Numbered from the stretch's first letter, positions 1 through 11,257 are shown. The stretch: 64,000 nucleotides of DNA from Penium margaritaceum (GCA_023375785.1 SZWC01000029.1:754805-818804); one strand, 5' to 3'. A program made the numbers and translations. The notes: generated by a model not told the origin, from the letters alone.

Positions 1-3000
1 TCTGTATTGAACGGATTTGTACTTGCTAGTTCATTACCAGTATTCACAAACCATCATCATCCACTCTGACCATTTGTGACCCGTCTTATGAGTTGTTTAC
101 GTTACCACACATAGTGCCAATATTTGGTCATGGTCAGTGACATATGCCTACTTTGGTTGGTCATCGTGCATGGTATCCATACCGTGCCACAACGTATTGA
201 AAGTCCTTGTGCTTGCTAGTCGATACCTGGTGTTCCCAAACCATTGTTTCCCCCTTTGATCATTTGTGACTTGAATTATGAGTTGTCAACGTTGACGACA
301 CACAGCGGATTTCTTTGGTCAAATGCAGTACACATGCCTACTTTGGACGGTCATTGTGCATGGTAGCCACATCGTGCTACTACTGATTGAAGGTCGTTAT
401 ACTTGGTAGTTCAGAAGTTATATTCCCAGACCATTGTTTCCCCCTCTGACCGTTTGTGACTCGTGTTATGGTTGGTGAACGTTGACCACCCATATTGAAA
501 TTCTTTGGTCATGGTCAGTGACATGTGCCTAGTTTGGTTGTTTGGTGTGCATAGTATCCACACCGTGCCACTACGTATTTAAGTTCTTTGTCCTGTCTAG
601 CCGTTACATAGGGTTCCCAAACCATTTTCTCTCCCTCTGACCATTTGTGACTCGTGTTATGAGATGTCAATGTTGACAACACATAGTGGACTTCTTCGGT
701 CATATTCAGTGACGTATGGTTCATTTGGTTGGCCACTGTGCATGCTAGCCACACCGTGCCACTACTTGTTGATGGTATTGAGTCCCTAACACATTGTTTC
801 CCCCTCTGACCATTTGTGACTCGTGTTATAGGTTGTGAATATTGACCACCCATATTTTAATTCTTTGGTCATTGTCAGTGACATACGCCCAGTTTGGTTT
901 GTCACTGTACATGGTTACCACGCCGTGACACCACGTATTGAAGGTCCTTGTGCTGTATAGTACATAGCTAGTCTCGTGTTGTAAGTTTTCAACGTCGACC
1001 ACATGAAGTGAAATTCTTTGGTCAGGGTCAGTGACATATGCATACTCCGGTTTGTGATTGTGCATTGTAGCCACACTGTGCCACTGCATATTGAATGTAT
1101 TTGTACTTGCTAGTCAATAACTAGTATTCACAAACCATTATCTTCCACTCTGACCAGTTGTGACTCGTGTTATGAGTTGTCAAAGTTTACCACACATAGT
1201 GACATTCTTTGGTCATGGTCAGTGACATATGCCTACTTTGGTTGGTCATCGTGCATGGTATCCACACCGTGCCACAACTTATTCAATGTCCTTGTGCTTG
1301 CTAGTTGATACCTGGTGTTCCCAAACCATGGTTTCCCCCGCTGACCATTTGTGACTTGTATTATGAGTTTTCAACTTTCACCACACACACCGGATGTCTT
1401 TGGTCAAAGGCAGTACATATGCCTACTTTGGTCGGTCATTGTGCATGGTAGCCGCATCGTGCTACTACTGATTGAAGGTCGTTCTACTTGCTATTTGATA
1501 ACTCATAGTCCCAGAGCATTGTTTCCCCCTCTGACCATTTGTGACTCGTGTTATGGTTGGTCAATGTTGACCACCCATATTGAATTTTGTTGGTCATGTT
1601 CAGTGACATATGCCTACTTTGGGAATTTGGTGTGCATAGTAGCCACACCGTGTATTGAAGTTCTGTGTGCTTTCTAGTCCATACATAGGGTTCCCAAACC
1701 ATTCTCTCTCCCTATGACCATTTGTGACTCGTATTATGAGCTGTCAATGTTGACCACACATAGTGGACTTCTTCTATCGTAGTCACTGACGTATGCATCC
1801 TTTGCTTGGTCACTGTGCATACTAGCCACACCGTGCCACTACTTGTTGAAGGTATTTATACTCACTAGTTGATAACTTGTGTTCTCAACCCATTGCTTTC
1901 CCCTCTGACCATTTGTGACTTATGTTACTGGGTTGTGAACGTTAACGACCCATATTGAAATTCTTTGGTCATTGTCATTGACATATGCCTAGTTTGGTTT
2001 GTCACTGCACATGGTTACCACGCCGTGTCACTATGTATTCAAGGACTTTGTGATGTCTAGTTGATAGCTAGTCTTCCCAAACCATTGTTACCCCCCACTG
2101 ACTATATGTGACTCCTGTTATGAGTTGTCAACGTTGACCACATTAAGTGAATTTCTTTCGTCATGGTCAGTGACATATGCATGCTTTGGTTTTTCACTGT
2201 GGATGGTAGCCACACTGTGTCACTACATATTGAACATATTTGTACTTGCTATTTGATAACCAATATTCACAAACCATTATCGTCCAATGTGATCCTTTGT
2301 GACTCGTGTTATGAGTTGTCAAAGTTTACCACACATGGTGACAATCATTTGGTCATTGTCAGTGACATATGTCACTTTGGTTGGTCATCGTGCATGGTAT
2401 CCACACCGTGCCACAACTTATTGAAGGTCCTTGTGCTTGCTAGTTGATACCTGGTGTTCCCAAACCATTCTTCCCCCCCTTGACCAGTTGTGACTCAAAT
2501 TATGAGCTGTCAACGTTGACCACACACAACGGATTTCTTTGGTCAAAGGCAGTATATATGCCTACTTTGGTTGGTCATTGTGCATGGTAGCCACACCGTG
2601 CTACTACTGATTGGAGGTTGTTGTACTTGCTAGTTGAGAACTGATATTCCCATACCATTGTTTCCCCCCTCTGACCGTCGGTGACTCGTGTTATGGTTGG
2701 TGAACGTTGACCACCCATATTGAAATTCTCTGGTCATGGTCAGTGACATATGCCTAGTTTGATTGGTTGGTATGCATAGTAGCAACACCGTGCCACTACG
2801 TCTTGAAGTTCTTTGTCCTTTCTAGTCGTTACGCAGGGTTCCCAAACCATTGTTTCTCCCTCTAACTATCTGTTACTTGTGTTATGGGCTGTCAATATAG
2901 ACTGCACATAATGGACTTCTTTGGTCATATTCAGCGACGTATGCATCCTTTTGGTTGGTCACTCTGCATGCTAGCCACACCATGCCACTACTTCTTGAAG

Positions 3001-3200
3001 GTCTTTGTACTTGCTAGTTGATAACTAGTGTTCGTACGCCATTCTTTCCCCCTCTGACCATTTGTGACTCGTGTTATGGGTTGTGAACGTTGACCACCCA
3101 TATTGTTATTCTTTGGTCATTGTCAGTGACATATGCATAGTTTGGTTTGTCACTGTACATGGTTACCACACCGTTACACTACGCATTAAAGGTCTTTGTA
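1..3200. repeat. Sat190 satellite, block 1
   Basis: Tandem monomers of about 190 bp. The anchor GACCATTTGTGAC recurs near 68, 258, 448 and 638. Six monomer types alternate and are told apart by the segment before the ACCATTGTTTCC-like anchor: type A has TATTCACAAACC (at 41, 1124 and 2264), B has CTGGTGTTCCC, C has GAACTGATATTCCC, D has ACATAGGGTTCCC, E has AACTAGTGTTC and F has TAGCTAGTCTTCCC. Type-A spacing is 1,083 bp (a small deletion lies near 780-980) and then 1,140 bp, so six monomers form a higher-order unit of about 1,140 bp. The block stops at the E/F boundary. Short open frames inside recur with the monomer and are not genes. Confidence 0.9.
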
Positions 3201-4310
3201 ATCAGGGATCGGGACTAGGATTGGGACGTGGATCGGGACTGGGATTAGGACTAGGATCGGAACTGGGATTGGGACCAGGATCGGGACTGGGATCAGGACT
3301 GGGATTGGGACTGGGATCGGGACTTGGATCGGGACTTGGATCGCGACTGGGATCGGGACTAGGATCGGGACTAGGATCGGGACTTGGATCGGGACTGGGA
3401 TCGGGTCAGCGATCAGGGCTGGGATCGCGGCTGGGATCGCGGCTAGGATCGCGGCTAGGATCGGGGCTAGGATCGGGGCTGAGATCGTGACTAGGATCGG
3501 GACCGGGATCGAGACTGGGATCGGGACTGGTATCGGGACTGGGATTGGGACTAGGATCTGGACTGGGATCAGGACGGAGATTGGGACTTGGATCGGGACT
3601 GGGGTCGAGACTGGGATCCGGACAGGAATCGGGACTGGGATTCAGACTAGGATTTAGACTGGGATCGGGACTGGGATCAGGGCTGGGACCGAGACTGGGA
3701 TCGGGAGTGGGATCAAGACTTGGACCAGGACTGGGATTGGGACTAGGATCGGGACTTGGATTGGCAGTGGGATTAGGACTGGGATCGGGACTGCGACCGG
3801 GACTTGGATCGGGATTTGGATCGGGACCGAGATCAGGACGTTGATCGGGACTGGGATCGGAACTAGGATCAGGACTGGAACCGGGACTGGGATCGGGACT
3901 AGGATTGGGACTGGGATCAGGGCTGGGATGCAGACTGACATCGGGGCTGGGATTGGGGCTGGGATTGGCGCTGATATCGAGACTGGGATCGGGACTAGGA
4001 TCGGGACTGGGATCGGGACTGGGACCGGGACTGGGATCGGGACTGTGATCGTGACTGGGATCAGGACTCGGATCCGGACTGGGATCAATACTGGGATCGA
4101 GACTGGGATCGAGATGGGGATCGGGATTGGGATCGGGACTAGGATCAGAACTGGGATCGGGACTGGGATCGTGACTAGGGGTGGGTCTGGGACAATGACT
4201 CAAACTGAGACTGGGACTGGGACTGGGACTGTGTCTGGGACTGGGACAGGGACAGGGTCTTGGACTGAGACTGGGACTGGGACTATGACTTGGACTGGGA
4301 CTAAGACTGG
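3201..4310 (+). repeat. 12-bp G-rich minisatellite M12-1
   Basis: About 92 copies of a 12-bp unit, GGGACTGGGATC, G-rich on the plus strand. Because 12 is a multiple of three and the unit has no stop codon, all frames stay open and give Gly-Leu-Gly-Ser, Gly-Thr-Gly-Ile or (minus strand) Asp-Pro-Ser-Pro peptides. These are not counted as genes. Runs of three G spaced by three bases fit the canonical G-quadruplex pattern throughout. Main variants change the TCGGG CpG to TTGGG or TCAGG. It abuts Sat190 on the left and the outer end of the Copia-1 3' LTR on the right. Confidence 0.92.
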
Positions 4311-4776
4311 TGTTAGGATTGTGAGGCTTCAGGGGTGCATCACGATCGAGCTTGTGGTGTTGACGAGCACACGTTTATGAGCAGATTTGCACTAACGGGT
4401 TAAAAAGCTGGGTGATGCAAGCGAGTTAAACGACTGAAGGATGCAAGCAATGACATTTGTGAGAAGTGAAGGAAATGTTTGATTGATAGAATAGCGGAAG
4501 CAAGAAAGATACAGATGCCTAGAGTGCTTAAAATAGTGTGTTAGGCCTCACTATAACCCCTACAAGGTAGAAGCATGAGTTTGTCTAATGTGAGCAATGT
4601 GTGGCGATGGTTTCGCCTTACAATTTTGTCGAGTTTATTTGAGTCTTTAGGACGTGGCCTTGTCGGTCCACGGATCTTGTTCGTGCGTGTCCGTTGAGAT
4701 TCGTGCAGTCCTGTTTATTGCATGTGCTTGGATGTGCTCTGGTCCCTTTGCTGGTTTCTCTTCTTCATTTCAGACA
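4311..4776 (-). repeat. Copia-1 3' LTR (466 bp)
   Basis: On the minus strand it starts TGTCTGAAATGAAGAAGAG and ends CCTAACA, giving TG...CA ends. It aligns along its length with the Copia-2 LTRs (shared features include AAGAAGAGAAACC, GCTTCCGCTATTC and TATCAATCAA) and is closer to the Copia-3 LTR (shared GCACATGCAATAAACAGGAC and a CATTAGACAAACTCA stretch). Its outer end directly touches the 12-bp minisatellite. Confidence 0.82.
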
Positions 4777-5465
4777 CCTTCGTGAAGGGAAGCTAGCGTG
4801 GAAGCTTCAGATGTCTTTGGTCCTGAGACCTCGAAGGTATGCCAATGTTGCATGTTGTGCTTGGTCTAGGGCTTTGGTGAAGATGTCAGCCCTGTTAGCC
4901 TTGGAGGCCACATGTTGAACCAGGTGTTATTTTGCATGCACTTTCTCCCTGATGGAGAAGTAGTATAGTTCAATGTTCTTGGTTTGTCCATGGTAGACTG
5001 GGTTCTCTGTGAGAGCTATGGTGCTCCGATTGTCGCACCATAAGAGTGGAAGTGATTGTGGACATCCAAGGTCTTGCAGTAGGTGTTTCAACCATATGGC
5101 TTCTTGGGCAACAATGGTATCTGGATACAGTTATGCTTCACAGGAGGAGAGTGAGACAAAAGAGCACCCAGTGGATCACCAGCTGATCATTCCGGAGCCA
5201 AGGTGAAAGCCGTAACTCTATGACAACTTTTGGTTGCCTTGATCATCAGCCCAGGAGTAGTCACTATATCCTTCCAGTGTAATCGGCTGAGTACCTCCCT
5301 GCTTGAGATAGAAGGATGCGGTTTCTCCTAGATACCTGAGAACTGACCTTGCTGCCTTCCATTGCATGTCACTGTGATTTTCATCTCCAACATAGCGTGA
5401 CGGAACACCGAGGGGGAAGGCGAGGTCAGGCTGAGTGTAGACCATTGCATACATCAGGGATCGTA
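4777..5465 (-). pseudogene. Copia-1 RNase H and pol C-terminus
   Basis: The Copia-type RNase H that would degrade RNA in the RNA:DNA hybrid. On the minus strand, 5454-5218 encodes MYAMVYTQPDLAF, VLRYLGE and GYSDYSWADDQ, matching the Copia RNase H start (TRPDI, YSDADWAGD-like). Further down come LWCDNRSTIALTENPVYHG, a KNIELYY stretch and ASKANRADIFTKAL, the usual end of Copia pol just before the polypurine tract. Several stops and frameshifts interrupt it. The same C-terminal tail is present in Copia-2 at 11001-11215, which supports one family. Confidence 0.85.
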
Positions 5466-6215
5466 CTAGTTCAGGATAGGGTTATGGGAAAGGCGATGAG
5501 ACTGTGTATGCTGGTGAGGTGAGTTTGTGGTCCACATTGTTATGGGGGTTGGAGCCCCATTGCTGTTTTCGAGCCCAAAGTGCTTCAGGATGGAAGCAAT
5601 TAGGGCTCTTGAGAGAGAGTGATGAGTCCCAACCTGATCCCTCTTGATGTCAATATCTAGGTAATGGGTCAGTTCTCCAAGGTCCTTCGTGGTAAAATGT
5701 CCCAAAATTGCTTGCTACGGACCCTAGAAGGCGCTCGGATTGTTGGAGGCAAGAGCGAGGTCCTCCACGTAGGTGAGAATATAGGTCTGCACATCTGGGT
5801 ATGCACCAAAAAATAGATTGGGATCGGCAGTGGAAAATGTGAAGTCCAGGTCAAGGAGAGTTGTTCTGCGTTTGGTATGACAGTCCCGATGAGATAGTTT
5901 GAGGCCATAGACGGGGCGATACAACTTCTAGGCAGTGTTGGGCTGATCTGGAGTGTAGCCGTCGGGACACGCCAGGTAGATAGTTCGTGCAGATCTCCTT
6001 ATAGAAAGGCAGTGGACACATCCATGGCATGCAGTTCCATATCTTCAGTGGCTGCAATGTGTAGCAGGGCTCGTAGAGTGGTCAGCCTGGCAGTGGGTGA
6101 GAAGGTGTCAAAGAAGTCCACGCCGTATCGCTATGACAATCCCTTTGCCACGTAGCGAGTCTTGAGCTCCCGTGGCTTCCCCAGGTGAGTCGTGACACAG
6201 AAGACCCATTTGCCT
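5466..6215 (-). pseudogene. Copia-1 reverse transcriptase (RVT_2) remnant
   Basis: The Copia-type RT (RVT_2) that would copy element RNA into DNA. Visible motifs on the minus strand are RYVAKGLS, FFDTFSPTARLTTLRA, MELHAMDVSTAFL (palm, normally DVKTAFL), VYGLKLS, the active-site box, and MGHFTTKDLGELTHYLDIDI. The catalytic box normally read YVDD is YVED at 5760-5771, so one catalytic Asp has become Glu. At least one stop and several frameshifts split the domain. Copia-2 carries the closest copy in the window (10203-11000). Confidence 0.87.
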
Positions 6216-7504
6216 CTGACCACATTGGTCTGGGGTGGTCGAGGAACATCAGTGTAGGTAGAGGCTACTTTAAAGGAGGCAAGTTCCCTCGCAATGGCGG
6301 CCTGCCATTGGTCTGCTTGGGGCCTATTCACGGCCCTAGCACATGTGCTGGGGGTAGCAATGGGAGCTATGGTGATGGTGGCACTGAGAAGAGGAATGCG
6401 CGGATAGTGTCGGCGTCGAGGATGCATAGGCGGAGTTGGTCGACGAAGGGTGTTGAGACTATCTCGGACTGCAATCCAAGACAGCATGAATGAGGTTCGA
6501 AGACGTTCAACATGACGATCTTCCTGGATGTTAAGGTCTCCATCTGTGTCGGTCATGGTGATAAGTGAGGCTGATGTTTTGTTTCTGGTGGACCGAGGCT
6601 GCACTTGTGCTGCTTCTGGCACGATTCTTGTGGTAGATGCTCCAGATGCTGCAGCCGCTGCAAACCGTTCTATCTCTACTTCTTTTTTCGTTGGTGCTGA
6701 CGTTGCTGTAGCTGGAGGGGAAACTGTTGCTGTTGAGGGAAGGGGATGCTCGAGGGTTGGAAGATGTTCAGAGATGGTTTCATAGTCATCATCAGGAGTG
6801 AGGGGAGTGAGAGGCGGAAAAAAAATTGGTTCTGATTGAACAGGAGTTTGTGTGGGAGACGGTGTTGGTGGAGTAGATGCTGGTGGACGAGTTGTTGGTG
6901 TAGGCGGAGCGACTGGTGAAGGAAAGTTGGTTGGAGCTGGTAGTTGTTCGAGGAAAAGTGTCCAGGTAAAAAGAGCAGCAGAGATGGGCGTGGATTGATA
7001 GAAGACGGGAAAACTAATTGTTGAAATGGACATCGGTGTTGCAGGTTTCCCCTTTAACTTTGGGCTCGTATAACAGGTAGCCATAGGAGTTGAGAGTGAA
7101 TTCAACAAACATGCAGCGCGTGGCTCGTGGCCCAACTTTGGAGAGATGCGCGTGAGCTCTGTCGGCTTTGTTGAGCAGGACGTATGCTCTAGAGCCCTAG
7201 ATGCGGGGTTTGGAAATGTCTGGCTCGTATCCCAGCCATAATCATGCTGTTGTGATGTAAAGAAGATGCTTGGTTGGATAACAGTTGTACAATCTGGTGG
7301 AATAGTAGAGTGCGAGTGAGAGCAACCAGGATCCCATTGCATCTTTCTGCCACTACGTTCTGCTCTGGTGCTTCCGGTAAACTCATCTAGTGTCCAATGC
7401 CGCGCTCTGCCAGGAATTCACGGAGTTCATGAGACAAGAATTCACCACCTCTCTCTGTCCAAGTTTTCCCAATGGACTAGTTAAGGCGGCTCATTTGATA
7501 CTTC
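6216..7504 (-). pseudogene. Copia-1 integrase C-terminal half and Pro/Thr-rich linker
   Basis: The higher end (7504-7189) encodes the integrase segment after the Copia-2 insertion point: KYQMSRLN, then TWTERGGEFLSHELREFL, where the second catalytic Asp (TD.G) is Glu, then NVVAERCNGILVALTRTLL, which keeps the catalytic Glu. Below it, about 320 codons are rich in Pro, Thr and Ser (LPAPTNFPSPVAPP, STPPTPSPTQTPV) with EIERFAAAA, the variable linker between integrase and RT in Copia pol. The lower end begins RT with QADQWQAAIARELASFK and RGKWVFCV. The long frame 7342-6131 is part of this polyprotein and not a separate gene. Confidence 0.82.
7500..7504. other. Target-site duplication of Copia-2, left copy
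   Basis: ACTTC immediately before the Copia-2 5' LTR. It is repeated exactly at 11748-11752 just after the 3' LTR, the 5-bp direct repeat expected from Copia integrase. Confidence 0.9.
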
Positions 7505-7980
7505 TGTCGGGAACAAAGAAGAGAAACCAGCGAAAAGACTGGAGCACATCTGAGAACCCACAATAAAACGAACTGCACGAATCTCAACGGACACACACTA
7601 ACATAATCCGTGCGCCGACACTATCATGTCCCAAAGTCTCAGAGGAACCGGACGAGCTGCGCTCCGGCAAAACCATTGCAACTTGTCTATCGAAGAACAC
7701 GAACTAGCGCCTCCACCTCATAGGGGTCCTAGCGAAGCCTAAGCGAACACTACTTTAAGGTATCTTGGATCAGTGTACTCTTGCTTCCGCTATTCCTATC
7801 AATCAATCATTTCCCTTCATCACTCTCCCAACTGTCATCGCTTCCATCCACAGTCAACTGTCTGTCTCGCATCGCTCACCTACAGAACTTGTTACTGCCG
7901 ACCTGCTCAACTCACAACTTATGCCAATCAGCGCCACGAGCCTTCCCGAGTTGCACTTTCCCTTCCTCAATATCATGACA
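7505..7980 (+). repeat. Copia-2 5' LTR (476 bp)
   Basis: Begins TGTCGGGAACAAAGAAGAG and ends CATGACA, followed at once by a TGG-initial primer-binding site. It aligns with 11258-11747 throughout. The three overlapping short frames at 7765-8027 are shadows in the LTR and also occur in the 3' LTR. Confidence 0.92.
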
Positions 7981-7992
7981 TGGCATGGAGCA
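7981..7992 (+). other. Copia-2 primer-binding site (degenerate)
   Basis: TGGCATGGAGCA directly follows the LTR terminal CA. It resembles the common plant Copia site TGGTATCAGAGC, complementary to the 3' end of initiator tRNA-Met, with one missing base and substitutions. The downstream ACTAGGTTTCCAACCC context also fits. The tRNA assignment is inferred. Confidence 0.55.
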
Positions 7993-8022
7993 CTAGGTTT
8001 CCAACCCTAATTAACACGCCAC

Positions 8023-8704
8023 CATGATTCCAAAAATCGTCTTCAAAGTCGCAACTGTGCTTGCTGGCCTCCTTCCACCTCGCGCCGCGCCAGAATATAA
8101 CAATACTAACGGTGACACCGCACTCAAGCCCTCCATTCTCGACGTCGCACACGTTTCCATTCAAGATGGATAACCTCCTCCGCTGACTCTTCTTGCAACA
8201 TCGGACTCCATCTACATCAAACAAGTTCTTGACTCAGGATGTGCTATTTATGCTCTCAAAGATGCTCACGTCACCACACCAGTGACAACACTAGTAACCA
8301 TTACCGGTGCAACCAAAGGAATGACATCGCTTTGCCGCTACTCCGCTACTCTCACATCTCTAGCAGCACCAAGTGGACAGATCCGGGGTTACCATACCCC
8401 TGACCTATGACACAATCTCCTCTTTATTCATCAACTCCAAAAGGAAGGTGTAAACATCTTCTTCCTCGACTATGGTTCGGAAGCCCAACTGATGACAGTT
8501 GATAATAAACCGTCGGCAACCTTCACAGCTTGCAACAACCTTTTTTGACTGCAGGTTCCTTGCACAATAACAATCTTTGCTGTTGAGGCCGACACTCAAC
8601 CCTCCACCTGTGATTGCCGCAGCCTCTTACATCCTCTGCTCCTGCATCATCACTGCATTGGTCATCAAAATTTCAATTTACTTCTCCGTCTTTAGGCCAA
8701 CAAG
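8023..8704 (+). pseudogene. Copia-2 protease and pre-integrase region
   Basis: Starts at an ATG shared with Copia-3 (13139) and leads to VLDSGCAIYAL, with the protease catalytic Asp codon at 8231 (DSG, usual in Copia). It continues with a TITGATKG-like glycine loop, SGQIRGYHTPDL, HNLL, and a pre-integrase zinc-binding stretch LLHHHCIGHQNF near 8640. Stops occur at 8171 (after IQDG), near 8410 and within later segments. The N-terminal leader is short and no gag domain precedes it, so the element could not package itself without help. Confidence 0.75.
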
Positions 8705-9340
8705 ATGGTAAAAGGTCTGCCACTGCTCTCCCTATTAACACATCTTGCAGGACCATCTTGCACTGCTTGTAGTCTTGGAAGATTAAAAATATCCCCTCAT
8801 CCTCCTCGAGCCGCTCGAGCAGCGAGACCTCTCAACATCCTCCACATGGACCTTGTGGGACCAATTCGTCCCGCCTCCCTTCAAGGCCATCTGTACTTTC
8901 TCACCATCGTAGATAATCGTTCTCGCTTTGGCGCCACAGTATCTCTCAAGTCTAAAGCTCATGCCAAGATTGCCTTCATCAAGTAGTCAAAGTATCAGAT
9001 GAGCCGTCTCAATCGGTCCATTGGTAAAATCTGGACAGACAGAGGTAGTGAATTCCTATCCCATGAGCTCCGCGAATTCCTGGTAGAACACGGCATTGGG
9101 TATGAGATGAGTGTCACAGAAGCATGCGAGAAGAACGGAGTGGTAGAAAGACGGAATTTTGTCCTGGTCACTCTCACGCGCAATCTACTGGTGCATGCGG
9201 ATGCACCAGAAACCTTTGGGACCTATGCACTCCGCTATGCCGCCCGGGTACACAACTATCATCCAGCCAAGCATCTTCGTGACATCACTCTAGCAGAACT
9301 CTGGCTGGTATATAAGCCAAATATCTCCAAGCTTTGAGTC
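8705..9340 (+). pseudogene. Copia-2 integrase core
   Basis: Would join element cDNA to the target. The zinc-finger cysteines appear in CTACSLGRLK. Catalytic residues of the DDE core are visible: Asp in HMDLVGP (codon 8849-8851), Asp in WTDRGSEF (9038-9040) and Glu in NGVVERRN (9146-9148). An in-frame TAG at 8984-8986 splits it between the first and second Asp, and the same TAG is found in Copia-1 (minus strand, 11755-11757). The second part runs to a stop near 9337 in the Copia-typical PAKHLRDITLAELW region, the usual TP.E.W segment. Confidence 0.87.
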
Positions 9341-10202
9341 TCGGGTTCTTCAGCCTGCGTCCTACTCAATAAAACTGACAGAGTTCACTCACACCTCTCC
9401 AAAGTTTGGCCACGAGCCTCGCGCCGCATGTTCCTGGGATTCGCCTTCAACTCCCCTGGCCTCTTGTTTTACGAGCATGACCTCAAACGGGAAACCTACA
9501 GCATAGATGTCCATTTTTGATGATATTACTCCTTTCTTCCGACAATCCGCACCAATCTCCACTACTCCTCTTACTTAGACACTCTTTCTAGAACAAGCTA
9601 CTGTGTCCACAACTTTGGTGACCTTACCTTCAGCAGTCGCTCGAGCCACATCAGCAACTCCTCCAACAGTATCCACTCCACCAACCCTATCTCCTACACA
9701 CACTTCCACACAACCACAACCAATGGGGCTACCACCACTCACTCCTCTCACTCTTGACGATGACTTCAAACCCGTCTTAAAACATCTGCCAACACTCAGG
9801 CGTCCACTTCCCTCAGCAGCAATAGTCCCTCCTCCAACTACAACAGTACCAAAACCTCCAACAACAGTATTAAACACTACAGAAGCTACAGCGGCCACAA
9901 CATCTGAGGCACCAGTTCCAAGAATGACATCGGTAGCAAAACCGGTGCTCCGGCAGTTTACCTGAAACAGAACAACAGCCTCACTCATCACCGTAACCGA
10001 CACAGACGGAGACCTTGATATCAAGGAAGATCGCCAGGTGGAGCCTCTTTGAACCTCCTTCCTGCCCTCCAAGATTGCAGCTTGAGAAGGCCTCAGCTGT
10101 TTTCGAAGACCAACTCCTTCCCTGAATCCTCGACGACAACGCTATCCTTGCCTTCCTCTACACAGCACCACCATTACCACAGCTCCCATTGCCACCCCAA
10201 CA
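9341..10202 (+). pseudogene. Copia-2 linker between integrase and RT
   Basis: Frameshifted coding sequence matching the Copia-1 linker: the SKVWPRASRRMFLGF region (a viral-coat-like 'fidYs' segment in Copia), then a Pro/Thr/Ser-rich stretch (9603-9965) with TPPTLSPTHTSTQ and LTPLTLDDDF, parallel to LTPLTPDDDY in Copia-1. No catalytic domain is expected here. The minus-strand frame 10072-9575 is a shadow. Confidence 0.75.
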
Positions 10203-11000
10203 CATATGTGGAAGCTGTAAATGGGCCCCAAGTAGACCAATGGCGAGCGGCCATTACCAACGAGCTGGCCTCCTTCAAGGCTACCTCTACCTACACTGAT
10301 GTGCCTCAACCAGCCCACACCAATATGGTCGCACGGAAATGGGTCTTCTGTGTCAAGACTCAGCTGGGGAAGCCACCACAATTCAAAGCTCGCTATGTGG
10401 CAAAAGGGTTATCACAGCGATATGACATGGACTTCTTTGACACCTTCTCACCCACTGCCAGGCTGACCACCCTACGAGCCATACTACACATTGCAGCCAC
10501 TAAAGATATGGAACTGCATGCCATGGATGTGTCCACTGCCTTTCTTCACGGAGATCTGAATGAAACTATCTACCTGGCGTGTCCGAAAGGCTACACACCA
10601 GACGAGCCCAACACTGTCTGGAAGCTACATCGCCCAGTATATGGGCTCAAAAAATCTCCTCAAGAATGACACGCCAAACTCCGAGCAACCATCCTTGACC
10701 TGGGATTCACAGTCGCCACTGCCAATCCCAGTCTGTTCCTCCGTTCTCGACTAGATGTGCAGACCCATATTCTGGTCTATGTGGATAATCTTGCTCTCGC
10801 TTCCAACAATCCCATTACTCTTCAAGATCTGAAGCAAGCAGTCCTGGGACGTTTCACAATGAAAGACCTTGGGGAACTGGTCCATTATCTGGGGATTGAC
10901 ATCAAGAGGGACCGGGAGAAGCGACTCATCACTCTGTCCCAAGAACCCTATATTGCCTCACTCCTGGATATCCGCAACCACTCCCAGTACTTTCGTGTGA
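10203..11000 (+). pseudogene. Copia-2 reverse transcriptase (RVT_2)
   Basis: Motifs in order: VDQWRAAITNELASFK, RKWVFCVKTQLGKPPQFKARYVAKGLSQRY, FFDTFSPTARLTTLRAILHIAA, MELHAMDVSTAFLHGDLNETIYL, VYGLKKSPQE, the active box, and LKQAVLGRFTMKDLGELVHYLGIDIKRD. The frame is long and well preserved from 10049 to 10669 and is then broken by TGA at 10667-10669. The catalytic box at 10778-10789 reads YVDN, so the second Asp is lost (GAT to AAT). It is the best-preserved Copia RT in the 3-14 kb region. Confidence 0.9.
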
Positions 11001-11257
11001 CAATCGGACCACCATCGCTCTCACAGAGAATCCATTATACCATGGATAAACCAAGCACATTAAGCTGCGCTACTTCTTTATCAGGGAGAAGGTGTAGGCA
11101 AAAGAACTCTTGGTTCGGCATGTAGCCTCAAAGGCCAACAGAGCTGACATCTTCACAAAAGCCATAGACCAGGCCCAACATGCAACCGTGGTATATCTTC
11201 AAGGTCTTAGGACCAGAGACACCTGAAGCCTCCATGCAGGTTTCCCTTCACGGGGGG
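11001..11257 (+). pseudogene. Copia-2 pol C-terminal remnant (RNase H deleted)
   Basis: Sequence jumps from the RT tail to DNRTTIALTENPLYHG, KHIKLRYFFIREKV and ASKANRADIFTKAIDQAQHAT, the far C-terminus of Copia pol. In Copia-1 these segments are separated by the RNase H region with YSDYSWADDQ, so several hundred base pairs were deleted here. Two stops lie in the tail. A short G-run just before 11258 is the likely polypurine tract. Confidence 0.8.

Noticed and set aside
3406-4203. Asp-Pro-Ser-Pro and Gly-Leu-Gly-Ser proteins encoded by the 12-bp repeat.
   Set aside because: A 12-bp stop-free unit keeps every frame open on both strands; the peptides only restate the repeat.
6185-6785. Plus-strand frames across Copia-1.
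   Set aside because: The minus strand carries clear RT and linker motifs here; the plus frames are shadows.
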